From Methanosarcina sp. DH2 (GTDB lineage Archaea; Halobacteriota; Methanosarcinia; Methanosarcinales; Methanosarcinaceae), in assembly GCF_020804225.1 (NCBI RefSeq), contig NZ_WJBI01000005.1:71623-135622 (forward strand): a stretch of DNA of 64,000 nucleotides, given 5' to 3'. This document shows positions 46,823 through 56,590 of the stretch, piece by piece (within the stretch, counting starts at the first letter, position 1; every line of letters begins with the position of its first letter). The position numbers were made by a program, and so were the translations under genes. Under the pieces are notes generated by a model. That model ran no database searches. It had not been told where the DNA came from and saw only the letters and a list, made by a program, of their open reading frames with translations.

Positions 46823-47728
46823 AAATACAGCCCTCCTGAGATAATTCACAAGCAAATTAACATTTCAAATTTTCTTTTCAAGTTATCCTTTTTAAGGATT
46901 TTAATGTTTCCAGAAACCTGAATGCAACAAAATTGAGTAGAATTACATTTTTTAACGGAAAGAAGTGATTTTAATTAATTACAGCAATCAGAGATAAGAA
47001 TGCATTAGTAAAGGGAATCTATAGCTTTAAGCATACCGATTCTCAGAATTTTATAAAAGAATCGGAATTATTGGAGTTATTTTTCAGGTATGACAGCCTT
47101 CTAAGTTCTAAATAAATTTATAGTTTTTGATTTTGAAAATCAGATGATGCCCTTGAGAACATATTTCTGAAATAAGAAATTGCTGATCATCCGTCTTTAA
47201 ATGGCTGATGCTTTTGAGCAAAAATAAAACAATAATCTGCTCTAGACTCTGAAAACTGCCCTTATCACGCCAGATAGAGAAGAAAGGTATCTCAGACAAA
47301 AAAGAAAAAAGGACCAAAATTATAAACCAGAAAGTAAAAATGAAATAAAAAGAACAAATACTAAAAACGATAGAAAAAAAAGAACAAATACTAAAAACGA
47401 TAGAAAAACCGGCACAGATACGAACAAAAAGTGATTAAATACGCATTAGCAGCACTCTTTTCTCTCTTTTTAACGTATGTTTTTCGTGCTTTTTTTGTTT
47501 CCTCCTAATTTCGTTCTCCTTTTAAAGAGTGTCAAGCAAGCTGTCGGGGCCGCTTTTGACGTGAAAATTAAAAAGCGATAGGGTTAAGGAAATTATTTTT
47601 CTGGCTAGCAGGGCGGTCCAGTCCTTTATGGAGGGGAAACACGTCTATCAAAAAAGTTTATCGAAAATGGGTACGACTATTTGAAAGGTAAAGGTATCGA
47701 GGAATCCGCCGATTAGAAAATTAAGGCT
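46823..47728. other. Intergenic region with a 30 bp direct duplication
   Basis: No gene is called. A 30 bp unit, AAAAAGAACAAATACTAAAA plus ACGATAGAAA, stands twice in tandem at 47347-47406. The section 47600-47715 contains a short readable stretch (KKFIENGYDYLKGKGIEESA, stop at 47713) with no start, which may be a leftover of a lost gene. Confidence 0.45.
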
Positions 47729-47950
47729 TCAGAGAAACTCAAGGCACAGAGATACGTAATATTCCCTTGTAATTTCTTTTAGCCAGTCTGGAACCAGGCA
47801 GTACCTGTCAACAATAAGCTCATTCAGGTAGTAAAGGGACTCTTCAGTTTTGCATTCACTGAGCCTTTTTACAGCCGTCCTTCTCGCCCATGCAGATCTC
47901 TCGTCGTCAAGAATCTCAAGATAAAGCTGGTATTCTTTACTATCATCCAT
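47729..47950 (-). CDS. Short HEAT-like hypothetical protein
   Basis: A 73-residue acidic helical protein (from MDDSKEYQLYLEILDDERSA to a stop at 47729), with RRTAVKRLSECKTEESLYYL resembling a single HEAT repeat. The start could also be the TTG at 47971. Neither has a clear ribosome site, so expression is uncertain. Function unknown. Confidence 0.5.
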   Translation of the reverse strand: MDDSKEYQLYLEILDDERSAWARRTAVKRLSECKTEESLYYLNELIVDRYCLVPDWLKEITREYYVSLCLEFL

Positions 47951-47971
47951 TACAATAAAATTATCTGCCAA

Positions 47972-48574
47972 AGAATATAAATATTTGTATCAGGTGTCAA
48001 AAGCGCCGATATCCGTAAGGTTTTCAAGAGATTTTCATGGATTACAGCTGATTCCTAGCGGGTAGGACAATTTTAGGATTTTTCGACAAAGAGTCTGGGT
48101 AATAAACTTTAAGAACTTGAGATAAATCAAAAAAATTAAAGGTATTTCTGAAGAAGATATTAGCGTAATCAAAAAAACAGATTGCTGAATAGAATAAAAT
48201 AAAAGGGATTCCCTTTATGCAGTGATCAGCTGCCAGCAATCCCCCACTCAAATGTTCGCTCTGTGCTACAAGTTAGCGCTCAAAAATACAATACAAGTGT
48301 AAATATAGTTTCCGAAATTCTTTTGAAAAACCGAAAATTATGGAAAATGTTTCCTGAAGCCATCCCGATGAGCTCCTGAATAAGGCTACAACAAGTACGA
48401 AAAAAATATGAGGACATATGTAAAAAAGTGATTTCAGGTTATAGAGTGTAAAAATAGGAAAGGAGAATTCCCACGCAATGATCAGTTGATGAGAATTCCT
48501 GCACAAGGTTTTGTTCGCTATTGTTCGCTATGCTTACGAAGTAAGTAATCATTAGTCAAAAAAGATATATAATT
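47972..48574. repeat. Intergenic region with a diverged duplication
   Basis: Two related segments, about 48190-48262 and 48455-48530, share TGATCAGCTG/TGATCAGTTG, flanking GGATTCCC/GAATTCCC arms and a TGTTCGCT end. The first can fold through GGGATT and AATCCC. No protein frame is conserved between them, so they may be copies of a small noncoding element. Confidence 0.45.
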
Positions 48575-48600
48575 ACCGGGATTGAAATTTCAATCCTGGT
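48564..48600 (+). promoter_or_regulatory. TATA box with adjoining 26 bp palindrome
   Basis: GATATATAATT (48564-48574) is followed at once by ACCGGGATTGAAA/TTTCAATCCTGGT, a 26 bp palindrome with a single mismatched pair (48575-48600). A TATA box abutted by a palindrome is a typical archaeal operator layout, but no convincing gene follows on the right, so the target is unknown. Confidence 0.4.
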
Positions 48601-48781
48601 GGCATATTGGACCGCGTTGAAATGTTTAAAGCCAGCAATAATTTTAAGAGCATCGTTAATTTTTTTGCCTTCATAAATTATTTTGAATGAAAAGAAGAGA
48701 GGCGGGAAAGAATTATGATTACAAATGTCTTTTCATTTATGCATCTTTTTACTTAGAGAATATATATTCAACTGTACTTAC

Positions 48782-48835
48782 GCATTTATTTACTTTTATG
48801 CATTTATTTACTTTTATGCATTTATTTACTTATCT
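48782..48835. repeat. Three 18 bp tandem repeats
   Basis: GCATTTATTTACTTTTAT occurs three times head to tail from 48782, downstream of the permease gene. No spacers. Confidence 0.85.
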
Positions 48836-48927
48836 CTTTTCCTTACTTTACCTGAGTTTTGCATTTTTTAAATTTTATTTCCTTCCAGGCATATTCCACT
48901 TTAACTGTACAAATCAAATCTTCGGAA

Positions 48928-50106
48928 TCATCTTGTGCTTATTGCTTTTACAGGGTCCAGCTTTGCTGCCTGCCGCGCAGGATAGATCCCTGTAATCAGG
49001 TTCAGCAGAAATACAGCAACAATAATGACCACGATATCCTGAGGGCGTACAACAATTGGGATAAAAGTAATACCACCGTAGACATCGGAAGAAGCTGCCG
49101 GGACTTCATACTGGCCTATTGCCAGAGCTACAAGGACTCCTGCAAAAGTACCGGCGAGAGCGCCCATCAGGCCGAGGATTCCGCTCTGGAGAATGAAGAT
49201 CCTCTGGATGCTTGAAACAGAGGCACCCATAGCGCGGAGCATACCGATCTGGCCTGTTGCTCCGATAACCGAAAGGTTCAGGGTACTGACCACTCCGAAA
49301 GAAGCTATGATAATAATAAGTCCATATATGACGTTGTTTGAAGTGCTTTCTATAGCAATGGTACGGAGGATTGCAGGGTTTGTTTCTGTCCAGCCTCTTG
49401 CCCTATAACCGGTTTCTTCGATCTCGGCTGCGACTTTCCGATCCTGATCAAAATCCCTTAGCCGGACTGAAATGCCATTAACCACATCCGTGACGTCATA
49501 AAATTCCTGGGCAGTATCCAGGGAGGTATAGGTCAGGGACTCGTCCAGAGGAGACCCCGTATGAAAGATCCCTACAACTCTAAGGGAAAGAGGATTTGCA
49601 TTTGGAAAAGATACACTTACGGAGTCGCCAAGATTAACTTCAAGTTTATCTGCCAGCCTTGAGCCTATAACCACTGTATTTCTTGAAAACTCAAGTTCCC
49701 GGAAATTGCCTTCAACCATATCTTCTTCAATAGAGCTGATCTCATTTTCCTGTGAAGGGATGATGCCTCTAAGCTCGGAGTTGAGGGAATTGTCCTTGAA
49801 CCTGAAAGAAGCCTGTCCGGTAAGGAAAGGAGAAACTGTGGAAACTCCTTCGATTGAACTGATCCTTTCCGTAAGAGTCCTGTAAAGATAGATGTAATCC
49901 TCACCTTCCTGCGGGGAAACCGATACATGAGGGAGTTTATTCACGGTAGTGTTGTAAAGCTCCCCTGTAAAACCCACCATAAGGGCTTGAGAAACCGTAA
50001 GTACCATCACTGCAAGGGCTATTGCTCCTACCGAAAGGAGAGTCTGGAATTTTCTTGCCCTGATCTGCCTGAAAGCAATAAAAAGTTCATAGTGCATGGA
50101 ATTCAC
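48928..50106 (-). CDS. FtsX-like ABC transporter permease (MacB/LolC type)
   Basis: A 392-residue permease. One span near the N terminus (LLSVGAIALAVMVLTVSQAL, about 24-45) after the FRQIRARKFQTLL amphipathic start, a large extracellular MacB-PCD domain (about 50-260), and three C-terminal spans with the FtsX core (SVIGATGQIGMLRAMGASVS, GIYPARQAAKLDPVKAIS). Such permeases pair with an ATPase of the LolD/MacB type to move or release envelope proteins or lipids; no ATPase gene is in the window. Start is GTG at 50106 or ATG three codons on. Probably cotranscribed with the PGF-CTERM protein upstream, 106 bases away. Confidence 0.9.
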   Translation of the reverse strand: MNSMHYELFIAFRQIRARKFQTLLSVGAIALAVMVLTVSQALMVGFTGELYNTTVNKLPHVSVSPQEGEDYIYLYRTLTERISSIEGVSTVSPFLTGQASFRFKDNSLNSELRGIIPSQENEISSIEEDMVEGNFRELEFSRNTVVIGSRLADKLEVNLGDSVSVSFPNANPLSLRVVGIFHTGSPLDESLTYTSLDTAQEFYDVTDVVNGISVRLRDFDQDRKVAAEIEETGYRARGWTETNPAILRTIAIESTSNNVIYGLIIIIASFGVVSTLNLSVIGATGQIGMLRAMGASVSSIQRIFILQSGILGLMGALAGTFAGVLVALAIGQYEVPAASSDVYGGITFIPIVVRPQDIVVIIVAVFLLNLITGIYPARQAAKLDPVKAISTR

Positions 50107-50212
50107 GGCTTTGTTGAATTTTATTAAGCTTTAGTCGGATTTTTCCTGATCGGTGCATCTGTGTTTTTATGCAAACTGATTTTTATGCAAACAAGCTTAA
50201 TGCAAACGGATT

Positions 50213-51364
50213 TTAGTGCTGCTTTTTAAGAAGGGCAAAAACCATAATAAGCCCTGCAACGCCGAAAGCAACTGAAAATCCAGGGATGCCATCCCCATCG
50301 TCTTCATCTGAGGTTTCGTTTCCTGTATCAGGGTTTACTTCGCTTGCATTCGAGGAAGAAAGATCAGACTCAATAATGGTTTCCCTGCGTTCGATAACAT
50401 CGCCATCGTTGCCGAAAAGTTCTATCTCAAGCCTGTAGACCCCTTCCGTGAGCCTTTCATTCCAGGCGACTTCAACGGTCTCGTCATCATCATTCAACAG
50501 TACGGGGACTCTTTCCCTGACAGATTCAACAAACACGGAACTGCCATCCTCTGATATTGCCTGAAGTTCATATACGGAAAAAACCAGGCTTCCTTCAAAA
50601 GGCACCTGGGAACGCCCTAAAACAGTTGCACTTGCTCCGGTCTCATCCTGATAAATGTCAGTAATATCTGCATCGTCTCTGGCAGTGAAACGCTCTGTTG
50701 AAGCTATGAACCCTCTGTTTGGGGAATAAACCTGGACCTTCACTCTTCCTGCATACTCTTTATTATTCTCGAGGAGAGAACCCCATGACGCAGAAAAGGC
50801 TTCCGGGACGCTGGTCAGGGATGCTTTTTCGGTTGTTGCCCTGTAAATGACATCTTGCCCGTCTACAAGCATATACTCGATATCAAAAAGTGAGGCCTGA
50901 TTGGGGGAGAGAACAACAGTGATCCCTTCGGAGTTAGGGACAAGGTCATCGACCTGAAGCCTGGCAGCAGAGTTACTGCCGTAAACAAAACCATATTCCG
51001 ATTCTGAAAGCGCCTGCCCATTTTCCAGAAGTCTTGCTTTTATAGTATAAGCTCCACGTTCGGCATTTCTGACATCCCAGAAGCCGACTTTCGTGACTCT
51101 CGTATTTGCAGGAAAACTGCCAGTTGAGAACTTCTGTTTAGCAATGACCTCTCCAGACCCCCTTCCTGGCCTGACCAGAGAAACCTCAAGGGTCAGGTTC
51201 TCTTCCGGCTGGATTGAGTAAAGTGTCACATCAAAAGACTCGATATCACTGAAAAGTTCGGCTATGCGGGCCTGACTTGTTCCGCCGACCTGAGAGGTAT
51301 TTGCTGCAGAGGCCGGAAGAACAGATATAAGAAATAAAGCAAGTACAAAAAGCGCGGCTTTCAT
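50213..51364 (-). CDS. Secreted protein with PGF-CTERM anchor
   Basis: A 383-residue exported protein. Signal peptide (LFVLALFLISVLPASAANT, cut near residue 21), a long beta-rich region of several Ig-like units, an acidic linker (NPDTGNETSDEDDGDG) and the PGF-CTERM signal IPGFSVAFGVAGLIMVFALL with a KKQH end, the substrate mark for archaeosortase A. It is first in a pair with the FtsX-like permease, so it may be the extracytoplasmic partner of that transporter. ATG at 51362-51364. Ligand unknown. Confidence 0.88.
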   Translation of the reverse strand: MKAALFVLALFLISVLPASAANTSQVGGTSQARIAELFSDIESFDVTLYSIQPEENLTLEVSLVRPGRGSGEVIAKQKFSTGSFPANTRVTKVGFWDVRNAERGAYTIKARLLENGQALSESEYGFVYGSNSAARLQVDDLVPNSEGITVVLSPNQASLFDIEYMLVDGQDVIYRATTEKASLTSVPEAFSASWGSLLENNKEYAGRVKVQVYSPNRGFIASTERFTARDDADITDIYQDETGASATVLGRSQVPFEGSLVFSVYELQAISEDGSSVFVESVRERVPVLLNDDDETVEVAWNERLTEGVYRLEIELFGNDGDVIERRETIIESDLSSSNASEVNPDTGNETSDEDDGDGIPGFSVAFGVAGLIMVFALLKKQH

Positions 51365-51841
51365 GGTCTTTTTTCCCCGTTTGATAACAAAAAGATTGTT
51401 TTGATCTTATTTAAAAGAAATGTAGCCGGATAAATACACTTATTTTCATGGAAAGCAGCAGGATAAACAGAGAGAAAAATGGAGATAAGCAAAAAAAAAT
51501 GAAATAGAAAAGCAAAAAAAAGAAAGTCGAAAAAAAGTCGAAAAAAGAGTCTAAAAAAGAAAGACAAAAATAAGAAAACAGAAGTCGAGGAAACAAAGGT
51601 TGAGAAGACAAAAGAGCAGAAAATTAAAAAGTTTTTCAAATTAACTAAACAAAACCTGCAGTGAATCCGAAAGTATTTATTCTTTAGTTGAAGTATATGA
51701 AGACAATTATTAAATCTAAACAAGTTTACTTGATTTACAGCTACGAGATCAAAAAATCCCATTGTTGATTTTACTGAGATCGTTATTTAATAAAATCGTT
51801 ATTAAATTTAATAAAATCGTTAGTAAATCATCCTGTACTGG
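51365..51841. other. A-rich intergenic region
   Basis: Divergent promoter region between the PGF-CTERM protein and cobQ. The part 51480-51620 is extremely A/G-rich (AAAAAAAGAAAGTCGAAAAA), which makes the minus strand look open for over 100 codons by composition alone. Confidence 0.5.
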
Positions 51842-51853
51842 AATTATATAAAA
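51842..51853 (+). promoter_or_regulatory. TATA box of cobQ
   Basis: AATTATATAAAA about 35-40 bases before the chosen start codon fits an archaeal TATA box with a very short leader. There is no room for a riboswitch between it and the gene. Confidence 0.55.
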
Positions 51854-51884
51854 AATACGTGTTCAAGCAGAAGGTATGGTAAAA

Positions 51885-53342
51885 ATGGAGAAGAAAAGCC
51901 TCTTAATCCTGGGAACCGCCTCTCATGTTGGTAAAAGTTCAGTTGTGACTGCAATATGCAGGATCCTGTCCAGAAGCTACAGGGTTGCCCCCTTCAAGGC
52001 CCAGAACATGAGCCTGAATTCCTGGATCACAAAAGACGGAAAGGAAATAGGGATTGCGCAGGCAATCCAGGCAAAAGCCGCAGGCACCGAACCCACTGCA
52101 GACATGAACCCTGTCCTCCTGAAACCCAAAGGAGATTGTGTTTCCCAGGTAATCCTGCTCGGGGAACCCTATGCTGACAAGAGTGCAGGCCAGTATTACG
52201 ATTCCATTGAAGAGATGCATGCAGTCCTTAAAGGGGCTCTGGAAAGGCTCTGGAAAGAACACGACGTCATTGTTATGGAAGGAGCCGGAGGGGCTGCAGA
52301 GATCAACCTTTATGAAAGAGATATCGTAAATGTAGGTACTGCCAGGCTCACTCAGGCTCCGATAATTCTTGTAGGGGATATTGAAAGGGGAGGCGTATTT
52401 GCAAGCCTTTACGGCACGGTTGCCCTTCTGCCTGAAGATGTAAAGAAGAACGTTAAAGGGTTTATTATCAATAAATTCAGGGGTGACCCTGAAATCCTGA
52501 AACCCGGACTCAAGCAGCTTGAGGAAATAACCGGGATCCCGGTGCTTGGAGTCCTTCCTCATTTCAAGCTCCGCATCCCCTCTGAGGATTCGGTCTCCCT
52601 CGGGGATAAAGAAGGTTCAAAGACAGAAAGAGAAATTGAAATCGCAGTAATCCGCCTGCCCAGAATCTCAAACTTTACTGATTTCGAACCCCTTGAGGGG
52701 CTCGTAAAAGTCCGCTACGTAGACATTGACGAAGAACTCGGAAACCCTGATGCAATCATGATCCCAGGCACGAAGAACACGGTCAACGATCTCCTTGACC
52801 TCAGGGCAAGCGGGATGGACAAAAAAATCCAGGCTTTCAAAGGAAAAATCCCTATCTTCGGAATCTGCGGCGGCTACCAGATGCTTGGCAGGACTATCTT
52901 TGACTCCGGAGTAGAAAACGGAGTCGAAGCTGAGTTTGAAGGTCTCGGGCTTCTGGACATAGGGACCAGATTCGGGGCATATAAAAAGAGGACAGTCCAG
53001 GTAACAAAGAAAATCAATGGACATGGCCCTATTCTGAAACCCATAGACGGAGAAGAGATAAAAGGTTATGAAATCCACATGGGAGTTACCGACTCGAACC
53101 GTACCGTTTTCGGAGACGATGGAGCCATTGATGAAAAAGGCCTTGTAATAGGCACATATCTTCACGGACTCTTTGATAACAGGAATATCAGAAACGCCCT
53201 TGTCCAGTATCTCTGCGATAAAAAGGGGCTGGAATACACACCTGAAGAGATCGTGAACGAAAACGATGCCTACGAAGAGCTTGCAAACATGTTTGAGCAA
53301 AACATTGACATGGAAAAGCTCTACGAGATTGCCGAGCTCTGA
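51885..53342 (+). CDS. cobQ: Cobyric acid synthase
   Basis: Amidates four side chains of adenosylcobyrinic acid a,c-diamide with glutamine and ATP on the way to cobamides, needed for methyl transfer in methanogenesis. The 485-residue product has the N-terminal P-loop-like domain (ILGTASHVGKSSVVTAICRI, APFKAQNMSLNSW, MEGAGGAAEINL) and a C-terminal class I glutamine amidotransferase (IFGICGGYQMLG with the nucleophile Cys; YLHGLFDN with His). I choose the ATG at 51885, because AGAAGGT sits eight bases before it; the ATG at 51876 is too close to that site. Monocistronic here. Confidence 0.96.
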   Translation: MEKKSLLILGTASHVGKSSVVTAICRILSRSYRVAPFKAQNMSLNSWITKDGKEIGIAQAIQAKAAGTEPTADMNPVLLKPKGDCVSQVILLGEPYADKSAGQYYDSIEEMHAVLKGALERLWKEHDVIVMEGAGGAAEINLYERDIVNVGTARLTQAPIILVGDIERGGVFASLYGTVALLPEDVKKNVKGFIINKFRGDPEILKPGLKQLEEITGIPVLGVLPHFKLRIPSEDSVSLGDKEGSKTEREIEIAVIRLPRISNFTDFEPLEGLVKVRYVDIDEELGNPDAIMIPGTKNTVNDLLDLRASGMDKKIQAFKGKIPIFGICGGYQMLGRTIFDSGVENGVEAEFEGLGLLDIGTRFGAYKKRTVQVTKKINGHGPILKPIDGEEIKGYEIHMGVTDSNRTVFGDDGAIDEKGLVIGTYLHGLFDNRNIRNALVQYLCDKKGLEYTPEEIVNENDAYEELANMFEQNIDMEKLYEIAEL

Positions 53343-54133
53343 AAATATCCTGGTCCGCAAAGATAAATAAAGTACTGAAAACACGCTCAAGCAGGTGCTG
53401 CTGTCCTGCAGTATCTGCGGAAGTCGTTATAAAATACTACAATATGCCTGCATGGAGCAGACTCCGAAACCGGTTGGCGCCGAGAGAAATATAGAACAGG
53501 TATTGAGCGAATTCTAGAGAGCATATGGAGAATACTGGAACTAAAGAAATGGTACTATTGGGGTAAGTACAATGCTCGCGGAGGCATACTGATCCCCAGA
53601 ATCTGCTCAACGTTTAATAATTTTCATCTCTATCTATTTATTCATTGTGAATTAATTCTACTTATTTTAAATAAGGTCTATTTGTAGTCAAACTCGTCTG
53701 TTTTAAGTAGCGTAGGTAGTCACCCACTTCTACTTCATTTCCTAGAAAATTGGCTAGTTTCAAACCTAGTTGAGGTAATGATCAATTCTGCCTGAATTGC
53801 AAAAGAATTATTAGAGGGCACTACATTATGTCGCAGCTTGATTGGAGGAATTAGGAGTTCGAATTCTACCCTTCGCACTAAAATTCGGGGATATAGGTAA
53901 TATCAATTTTTTGTACGCTACTGAAAAAATTCAACGGCACCGATTTTTCCGAAGTTGTCCTAACAAAAATTGATTCTTATTTTTTTGCAGGCTTCGCTCA
54001 ATAAAAAGTGTGTAATTTTTTGTACGTTGTTTTGTGAAACTAATTCTTTATTCTCGTTTCTATATAGAACTCATTCTTGAAATGATTTTAATGAAAACAA
54101 TACTTTTCTGAGATAGTGCGCTTATTGACTCTA
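53343..54133. other. Left border of an AT-rich island with a gene remnant
   Basis: No intact gene. A degenerate fragment lies at 53500-53615 (own entry). A tRNA-like string GGAGTTCGAATTCTACCCTT at 53850-53869 does not fold as a T-arm. Confidence 0.45.
53500..53615 (+). pseudogene. Remnant related to the fragment at 61310
   Basis: Frames here read RAYGEYWN, then KKWYYWGKYNARGGILIPRI. The segment at 61310-61440 reads REEYGEYFGDKN, then GAGMFARRGWIKPRKLAAQQ. Both show a YGEY block, then a W/G-rich stretch with an Arg-Gly motif and a K/IPR ending, so they look like two worn copies of one gene family. The family is unknown to me; a repeated transposon or plasmid gene is likely. Confidence 0.45.
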
Positions 54134-54407
54134 AATTTTGTTTTTAATCCCACATTCCGCAGTATTTTTTCGAGAATCAACATTTTTCCTGATTGCGTTT
54201 TTGGAACAGATTTAAGTAATTATGACTATTAATGTAATTTGGTGAAAATTGATCGATATCGTTTTTTGGCTCTAAATACTCCATATAGTTGCTTTTACCT
54301 CATGCATAAAAGTCCAATAAATCGACGTATATTCAAAATCGATAGCAGGAAAAATCATGAAATCTGAAATTTTACTGCGGAAAGTGGGTTTAATGAAAAC
54401 AAAACTT
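54134..54407. mobile_element. Imperfect long inverted repeat pair (MITE-like)
   Basis: The segment 54134-54197 (containing TTTTTAATCCCACATTCCGC and ATTTTTCCTGATTGCG) matches the reverse complement of 54340-54407 (containing ACTGCGGAAAGTGGGTTTAA and CGATAGCAGGAAAAAT) over about 65 bases with several changes, around a 142-base centre. A direct repeat, AATGAAAACAATACTT (54090) and AATGAAAACAAAACTT (54392), runs past the right side. It has no coding capacity. This is consistent with a non-autonomous mobile element or the worn ends of one. Confidence 0.55.
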
Positions 54408-54451
54408 ACTAAGAAAAAAATTATCAGATAAAGAAAATATTAACTTTATAT

Positions 54452-55705
54452 TCAATTTCGGTAATTTGTGTATATTCCATATATTAATATACTAAATAGA
54501 ACGGAGTCAATAATAAATAACCATAGTAAATATGTTGTGAATTGTTCTGGGGTAAATATTGTTACAATGCCTATTGCATAAGTAATAATAACGAGGAAAA
54601 TAAAAGCTTTATATAATCTTAATATTCCGGTTTTATATGCAATATCTGAGCACTCAAGTCTTACATGAAAATTTGACAGTGTTTTAGCGAAAGTTTTTAT
54701 GTTTTCCTTACTAAACTTAATAATATAATTGTGGCCGAATCTTCTAGTTTTTATATTTTTAAGATTAAAGCTTATGATACTTGATAAGTCCAAGCATAAA
54801 AACAAGTTATTTTCAGAATACAGATCTTTAAATATATTTACTTGGGCTAATAATTTTTCTCTTAATGAACTCTCTTCTTCATAGTAGCGATCAATTATAG
54901 ATAAAACTACAGTTCCACCAACTGCTAATGAAAAATAGAATCCAGCCAAAGAAAGTTGATTACTTACTGATTCAATCTTAAATTTATATATATAATTTAA
55001 AAGAAGAAGTGGAAAATTAACATAATTACTTGGTATATTATTGAACATCCCATTCTGTTCATAAAAAAAGAATTGATATATACTTATTAATGAAATTAAG
55101 ATTATATATGAATAAACAGTTATACAAATGTTGTCAAGCGTGATCTTTAAAAATCTAAACAATAACTTTTCCAGTGAATTATATCCTATTCTTATCATTC
55201 TATTGATTACTACAAAAAGCAATATTGGCAAAAATAAGAATGACAATACAGATAGCAAAAATAAATTAGGACCATAAGTGACATTAGAAAGCATAGAAAC
55301 TGAAAAGAAGAATGCAGCGGATAATATAGGGATAAAATAGTTAAAGTAGGGAAAATATTTATACCTTTTATATTTTAAATTAAAAAATATGAGTTCTTCA
55401 AGTGAGTATGCTTGAAAATAATAATGAATATGTTTTATAACTGATATTTGCCCTTCTGGAGTTTTCTTAAAGTGCAATTCATTATAAAGCTGTTCTAAAG
55501 ACTTTGTTCTAAATATCTTATAATAGAAGAAAACAGCAGCACTGTGAGAAATAAAAACAAAGATAAATACTAATAAAAATTTACCCACATTTACGAAAAA
55601 ATGCTCAATAGAAACTAAGTCCATAGTATTCATTATCCAATACTTATTAGAATCTAAACCTAATGTATTCGTATCTCGTTTATTTCTTAAAGGTTTGTAA
55701 ATCAA
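54452..55705 (-). CDS. Large multi-span membrane protein, unknown
   Basis: A 417-residue protein, very AT-rich in its coding sequence compared with the housekeeping genes. About eight hydrophobic spans (for example GKFLLVFIFVFISHSAAVFF, FLLSVLSFLFLPILLFVVIN, LAGFYFSLAVGGTVVLSIID, and two at the end). A soluble helical stretch (YEEESSLREKLLAQVNIFKD) lies between spans. The true start may be the ATG 24 codons in (MNTMDLVSIEHFF). No family recognised. The composition and the lack of housekeeping neighbours suggest transfer, and a phage-defence or envelope role is possible but only a guess. Confidence 0.65.
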   Translation of the reverse strand: MIYKPLRNKRDTNTLGLDSNKYWIMNTMDLVSIEHFFVNVGKFLLVFIFVFISHSAAVFFYYKIFRTKSLEQLYNELHFKKTPEGQISVIKHIHYYFQAYSLEELIFFNLKYKRYKYFPYFNYFIPILSAAFFFSVSMLSNVTYGPNLFLLSVLSFLFLPILLFVVINRMIRIGYNSLEKLLFRFLKITLDNICITVYSYIILISLISIYQFFFYEQNGMFNNIPSNYVNFPLLLLNYIYKFKIESVSNQLSLAGFYFSLAVGGTVVLSIIDRYYEEESSLREKLLAQVNIFKDLYSENNLFLCLDLSSIISFNLKNIKTRRFGHNYIIKFSKENIKTFAKTLSNFHVRLECSDIAYKTGILRLYKAFIFLVIITYAIGIVTIFTPEQFTTYLLWLFIIDSVLFSILIYGIYTNYRN

Positions 55706-55774
55706 TTAAATCTAATAACATATTAGTTCATTGAAAGACTCTTAAACTATGTGCCTTAATTATAATTTACATAC

Positions 55775-56293
55775 TTAAAAATTATAATATTTTATAATTT
55801 TTCTCATTATGGGCGTATTAAAATTTAACTTTCCATCTCCTGCTTTTTCCTTTAGATACTTTAGCTCACTTCTGTGTTTAATCCCTATTTTTCGGGCTTC
55901 TTCAGGAGTTAAAGCCAAAATCTTCTGCTTGATCTTTTCCTCATTAGTGAAAACTTGAGCTCCTATTACATCTAAAGGCTGATCCTCAATATTATTTGCT
56001 TCTTTCCCTATGTAGACCAATCCATCAGCCTGAATATGTTTTTTCTCAAAAACTCCTATACCTCCATCAAACTTGTTTTCTGGATGCTCAACATGCAATA
56101 TGGTTCAGCTCAATAGTTTGAAATAGTGTGATCCTTCTTTAATTTCTCCCGTTTCATAATCAATAAATGGCCCATGAACTATGGTCTGAAAATTCTTGTT
56201 GAAAGGCGCTAAAGGCTTAACAGCCTTACTGTTATGCCTTCAAATCTTTTCTGCATCTGGACGAAATCCAAGAGCTAGGAAGCCACAATATAA
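55775..56293 (-). pseudogene. Degraded gene of unknown family
   Basis: One leftward frame reads LYCGFLALGFRPDAEKI, stop, RHNSKAVKPLAPFNKNFQTI, VHGPFIDYETGEIKEGSHYF, stop, then HVEHPENKFDGGIGVFEKKH, LVYIGKEANNIEDQPLDVIG and ALTPEEARKIGIKHRSELKY to a stop at 55775. Two in-frame stops (near 56240 and 56106) break a protein that otherwise aligns in one frame. The last 107 codons alone are open from an ATG at 56098 but lack a ribosome site. The ending LTPEEARKIGIKHRSELKYL looks like a small winged or helix-turn-helix end. I cannot name the family. Confidence 0.6.
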
Positions 56294-56590
56294 GCAAGAC
56301 AGAAACAAAGAAACGAAAGCAAAAGCCGTATTATTTTTATTTTTATTAATAATGATTTTATTGAAAAATTAAACATTATATAACCTATTTTATCCTTAAA
56401 AATCATTCTGAAAACAGCAAGTTATAAAATGAAGAAGGAATCTCTGAGTTTTTTCATTTGTCTTTTTTGACTTCAATGATATTCATCTTTGCTAAAAGAA
56501 TTGCCTATTTTTATATAAAACAAAATAAAAACGTTTTAATATTCCACCTTTCAAATTTCATTATGTTATTGGATATTTTGAGGTGGTTAT
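56294..56590. other. AT-rich intergenic region
   Basis: No gene seen. The last 40 bases lead into the lipoprotein gene with GAGGTGG as its ribosome site. Confidence 0.4.

Noticed and set aside
51361-51762. 133-codon Phe/Leu-rich minus-strand frame
   Set aside because: Composition artefact of an A-rich tract in a divergent promoter region.
51842-51884. Cobalamin riboswitch before cobQ
   Set aside because: Leader is too short after the TATA box, and no structured element is present.
53840-53875. tRNA-like string GGAGTTCGAATTCTACCCTT
   Set aside because: T-loop look-alike only; the five-base arms do not pair and no acceptor or anticodon stem is found.
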